DNA of 64,000 bases from Anaeramoeba flamelloides (lineage: Eukaryota; Metamonada; Anaeramoebidae): contig JANTQA010000008.1 of assembly GCA_027625915.1 (NCBI GenBank), positions 10,479,001-10,543,000 of the forward strand, written 5' to 3'. Both the position numbers and the translations under genes were made by a program. The notes below the pieces were generated by a model, which was not told where the DNA came from, ran no database searches, and saw nothing but the letters and a program-made list of their open reading frames with translations. Positions 60,260 through 64,000 of this stretch are shown in pieces (positions within the stretch are counted from its first letter, which is position 1; the number at the start of each line of letters is the position of its first letter).

Positions 60260-61125
60260 ACCATTGTGAAAAAAATTTGGGTAATTAAAAAAAATTGGTT
60301 CAGTCAAAAATTTGTTTTCGTTTTTTAAATAGTAAATATTAGCAAAATGATTTTTGATCAAAGTAAAATTTTATGAACAAATCTTACATTTAAGAAAAAC
60401 AAAAGTCACTATCAATAATAATTTTCAAAGGTAATATTATCTTATTGAATTTTGACCATTTAGAATTACTGTGGAACTCCAAAATACAAAAATTTACTTT
60501 TAATTGTTAACTTTACTAAAAATGTTATTGTTTTTTATTAGATTACATTCCAAGATCAAGTTATTCATTGTTTGGAAAGACCAAAAATTAATAAGTGTTT
60601 TAAATTAAAGTTTGTCTATGGAGATTTAAAGTATTTAAATGGTTTCTCAAATCTTGATATTTTGTTATTTTGAAGTTTTGATTGTAAAACATTATTGGAA
60701 AACAATCTATTCTGAAAACAATTTCTTTTTTGGAAGATTTTATTATTCAATTTAGTTTAAAAGGATATTTAAGATTTACTTTGATAAATTCACGTTAATT
60801 AGCAATAGTAAATGTCTTATTGAATTAATAGATTTTAATATATCCTAATAAAAAAAAATAACATTTTTAGTAAAGTTACCAATTAAAAGTAAATTTTTGT
60901 ATTTTGGAGTTCCACAGTAATTCTAAACGGTCAAAATACAAGAAGATAACATTACCTTTGAAAATTATTATTGATAGTGACTTTGGTTTTTCTTAAATGT
61001 AAGATTTGTTCATAAAATTTTACTTTGATAAAAAATCATTTTGCTAATATTTACTATTTAAAAAACGAAAACAAATTTTTGACTGAACCAATTTTTTTTA
61101 ATTACCCAAATTTTTTTCACAATGG
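60260..61125. mobile_element. Fold-back element with nearly identical arms, about 866 bp
   Basis: Arms of about 285 bases (60260-60545 and 60845-61125) are near-perfect reverse complements. The ends are ACCATTGTGAAAAAAATTTG and its complement, with TA adjacent on both sides. The 300-base spacer is non-coding. It ends about 380 bases upstream of the NSA2 start, so it may affect that promoter. Confidence 0.88.
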
Positions 61126-61506
61126 TAATCAGAATTTCTATGACAATTCCTAAAAAAGAGAATCTCTTAACAATATTTAAAACCCTGGAAAGTATTCCAG
61201 AATGTATGTAGCTGGGTTTTCACAAAATTACCATTTACAAGAGAATCAATTGTTTTTTTTTCAAAGCCTTACAAAAAAATATCTTTCCCAAAAAAATTAC
61301 GTAATACAAAACTGACAAAATGAAGAAAATGGAATGGCAATTTCGAACAGAGATAAAAAAACATAAAGAAAGAGAAATTTTGAATTTCTTATGAAAAAAA
61401 TAGAACTAACCATTTTTTCTAAAATTTTTCAAACAGATCAAAATCAAATAATAACAAACCTTTTTTAGTTGTTAAAATAGAAAAAGAAAAAACCAAATCC
61501 ACTAAT
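61126..61506 (+). promoter_or_regulatory. Probable promoter and leader of NSA2
   Basis: About 380 AT-rich bases between the fold-back and the NSA2 ATG. There is a purine-rich A stretch just before the start codon (AAAAAGAAAAAACC). No specific element can be identified. Confidence 0.35.
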
Positions 61507-62289
61507 ATGCCACAAAATGAATTTATTGAGCTTCGACAAAAACGTTATGGATACAGACTAAATTATTTTGAAAAACAAAGAAAAAAACAGGCCAGAAACA
61601 GAAAGATGGCATCCAAAATGTCAAAAAGGCTGAAGGGTATCAGAGCAAAATTGTATCACAAACAGAGATACGCCGAAAAGGCCAAATTAAGGAAACTGAT
61701 CTCGCAATTCAATGAAAAGACAACCAAAAAAAAACAAAAGACACCCCAACTGGAAGGTGCCTTGCCAACATATTTGTTAGATCGAGAGACTGTATCGAGA
61801 TCAAAGGTTTTATCACAAACGATCAAACAGAAACGTAAAGAGAAAGCAGGCAAATGGAATGTTCCTTTACCAAAGGTCAGGCCAATTTCCGATGACGAAA
61901 TGTTTAAAGTCATGAGGACAGGTAAAAGGAAAAGAAAGCAATGGAAAAGAGTTGTTACAAAGGCAACCTTTGTCGGAGAAAATTTCACAAGAAAGCCTCC
62001 AAAATACGAAAGGTTCATCCGGCCTGTAAGCCTAAGATACAAGAAGGCACAAGTTGTTCACCCTGAACTGAAAACAACTTTTTCTTTAGATATTCTGAAA
62101 ATTAAAAAAAACCCCTCAGGTACATTATATACCCAGCTTGGTGTAATCACCAAGGGGACAATCATCGAAGTAAATGTATCTGATTTAGGAATTGTTACAC
62201 CCGGTGGCCGTGTTGTGTGGGGGAAATTCGCACAAGTTACGAATAACCCTGAAAATGATGGCGTAATAAATGCCGTGCTTCTTGTCTAA
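61507..62289 (+). CDS. NSA2: Ribosome biogenesis protein Nsa2 (260 aa)
   Basis: Nucleolar assembly factor for the large ribosomal subunit, needed with Nog1 and Nog2 for processing of pre-60S particles. The single exon codes for 260 residues, the usual family length, and the start is the conserved [17 protein letters not shown]. It keeps [59 protein letters not shown] and the S8e-like C-terminal barrel with [18 protein letters not shown] and [17 protein letters not shown]+C is near 40 per cent, far above the flanks. It is intact. With RPS18 it is one of two ribosome-related genes in the window, 44 kb apart and not linked by any visible arrangement. Confidence 0.97.
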   Translation: MPQNEFIELRQKRYGYRLNYFEKQRKKQARNRKMASKMSKRLKGIRAKLYHKQRYAEKAKLRKLISQFNEKTTKKKQKTPQLEGALPTYLLDRETVSRSKVLSQTIKQKRKEKAGKWNVPLPKVRPISDDEMFKVMRTGKRKRKQWKRVVTKATFVGENFTRKPPKYERFIRPVSLRYKKAQVVHPELKTTFSLDILKIKKNPSGTLYTQLGVITKGTIIEVNVSDLGIVTPGGRVVWGKFAQVTNNPENDGVINAVLLV

Positions 62290-64000
62290 TTTTGGTATCA
62301 CCAAACCAGATAAACACTTATTTGTTTTGAAGAAATTAATTATTTTTTATTCATTAATATTACCCACCTTTAACGTGTTTTTTTTTTTAGAAACTTTTAA
62401 GGAATAACTTCTTTTATAGTTCTAAAAAAGGTTTGTCAATGAAGAAAAATTAATTAATTTGTTGTTTTTTTTTTTTTTTATTATTTTCTTTAATTATAAA
62501 GAAAAAAATTTAAAAATAAATACATATATAAATAGATAATAAAAAATTTTTTTCATTTAAAAGTTTAAATTTATTTTTTTATAATTATTTGAGTTATTAT
62601 TTCAGATAGAAGTTTCTCATTTTTCTTGTTTCACCGAGTTTTGCAGAATTTAGGTGGTTTGATGAAAATCAACGATTTTACTCAACTCTTTCAAATCATG
62701 CCAAACTGTTGTTTGCTTTTTTTATTTGCCAAATTAAAGAGAAATCTTCTTAAATTTTCTTTTTATCACCGTTCATTCTTTTAATTTGACAAAACATGCA
62801 GTTAACTTTTCATGAGATTGGCAGTTTATTTCTAAAATCTTTTGATTTTGGGAATAAAACAGAAACACTTAAGAAATCCTAGCTGATCTAACACACGTGA
62901 TTACACTTCCTCTGATTTCAAAGGAGAAGTTAAAACCAAACAAAAATTATAAATAATATATACTAATATATATACCACGATCTGTGATTAATCATTATAT
63001 ATTCCAGTCACATTAATTTTTCTTTTTTAAATTTAAAAGAATCAAGTAAAATCAAAGACTTTATTCAGTTTTTATAAATTTTGGAAAAGTTAGGAACTTT
63101 CTGAGACTAATGGGCACTAGATACCCAGGTTTATATACTTTTTTTTTTTTTTTTTTTTTTTTACTACTTTAAGTACCCCCTTCAGCTTTATATTCTACGT
63201 TTTTCTTTATTATCTTAATTTTTCTAACCAAAAGAGGTTTGATGTATTTTTTTCTGAGAATAACAATAAATCTAAAATTTTGAATAATCTTATTAAAGAA
63301 TATCAAAAACATTTTCCCGTCAAATTGGACAAGAATTAAAGGAAGTGAATTACATACGTTTAAAGTGTTTTACTCCATATTAGAAGAAAAATTTATTTTT
63401 GAAATTTTAAAAATTGAAATTTTTTTTTCAGGTTTTTACACATTTTTTTTTTTTATTCTTTTTGAGACTTAATACATTTACAATTTTTTTTTTTTTCAAG
63501 ATCATAAGTCAATTGGTAAAAACCTGCTATTCTAATGTTGCTGAAACAGTGAAAATGATTGTATAAAAAAAATTGTTTTTATTTCTATTGGAATTATATT
63601 TGGATCTTCAATCAAGGATTAAAATGGCATTGTGTTTTTCTCAACAGTTCTTAAGAATTTGGGTTTTCCTATTGTTAAGAAAATCTATTATTTTTTTAGT
63701 ATTATTCCATACTGTTCCCAACTATCCTTTGATGTGTATTATAATTCTTAATTCTTATTTATTTTGCAAATTTCAATTATAAAAAGTATAATTGATATTT
63801 GAAAAAAATATTTTTTTTGGGACATTTGACTGAAACAAAGTTTAGTTTTTTTTCAAAGGATAACTTTTTTATTAAGATTTTTATCTAATATTTTTTTATC
63901 ATTTGGTTCTAATAACTTTATATTTTATACAATATCAAACAAAATGTTTTATCTATTTTCAGAATATTGTGAACACTTTTTCCATTTTTTTTTCCTTTAT
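62290..64000. other. AT-rich 3' flank to window end, with an old repeat
   Basis: About 63100-63300 resembles 40780-41000 (TTTCTAACCA followed by GAG.TTTGATG). A 69-codon frame at 63573-63782 starts without ATG and is mostly hydrophobic; it is not supported as a gene. Confidence 0.4.

Noticed and set aside
61656-62042. 128-codon minus-strand frame in NSA2
   Set aside because: Antisense shadow of a perfectly conserved coding exon.
63573-63782. 69-codon hydrophobic frame near the window end
   Set aside because: No ATG start, no recognisable family, and T-rich sequence readily yields Leu/Phe-rich frames.
1-64000. LTR retroelements, virus-like elements, tRNA or rRNA genes, CRISPR arrays, operons
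   Set aside because: I looked for reverse transcriptase, integrase or capsid-like motifs, long direct terminal repeats, tRNA T-loop and acceptor patterns, and regularly spaced repeats, and found none that I could support.

Overview
This window is nuclear DNA from a very AT-rich eukaryote. The evidence is spliceosomal introns with GT..AG borders, AATAAA signals after stop codons, eukaryote-only proteins (Bre1, NatC acetyltransferase, Nsa2, small-subunit protein S18), and long gene-poor, homopolymer-rich spacers. Proteins rich in Lys, Glu and Asn suggest a free-living protist such as an amoeba (Anaeramoeba-like or Dictyostelium-like). I cannot fix the lineage from one window. The standard code fits, with TAA and TAG both used as stops.

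Layout. 1-76 is the tail of a gene entering from the left. 1.8-3.8 kb is a (TA)n-flanked repeat carrying two nested small elements. 5.7 kb has a run of 38 G. 6.2-9.5 kb is a hAT DNA transposon with a perfect 8-bp target duplication and a transposase spread over several frames. 12.2 kb is an Asn/Gln-rich hypothetical gene. 17.0 kb is RPS18 (three exons). 23.4 kb is a short-chain dehydrogenase/reductase. 25.0-26.1 kb is one fold-back element nested inside a relative. 29.3 kb is a terminal-inverted-repeat element. 30.1-37.7 kb is a Bre1 gene split by an apparent 4.6-kb intron that holds an antisense, coding-like block. 37.8-38.6 kb is a fold-back. 41.6 kb is NAA30. 43.5 kb is a mitochondrial-carrier-like gene. 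47.0 kb is a BRCT-WGR protein. 48.2 kb is a third TTAA fold-back. 49.6-54.4 kb is a large inverted repeat enclosing the second (TA)n element. 55.3 kb is a minus-strand bZIP gene. 57.3, 59.1 and 60.3 kb are three more long palindromes. 61.5 kb is NSA2.

The genes form no operon or obvious pathway. They are mostly dispersed housekeeping and nuclear functions: ribosome structure (S18) and assembly (Nsa2), H2B ubiquitination (Bre1), N-terminal acetylation (Naa30), a possible DNA-damage protein (BRCT-WGR), transcription (bZIP), and organellar transport. Conserved genes are visibly richer in G+C than their surroundings.

The most unusual content is the repeats. At least five unrelated-looking groups of non-autonomous, hairpin-forming elements occur in 64 kb. 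Several show nested insertions with matching empty sites, so their relative ages can be ordered. No LTR element, virus-like element, tRNA, rRNA or CRISPR array was recognised.
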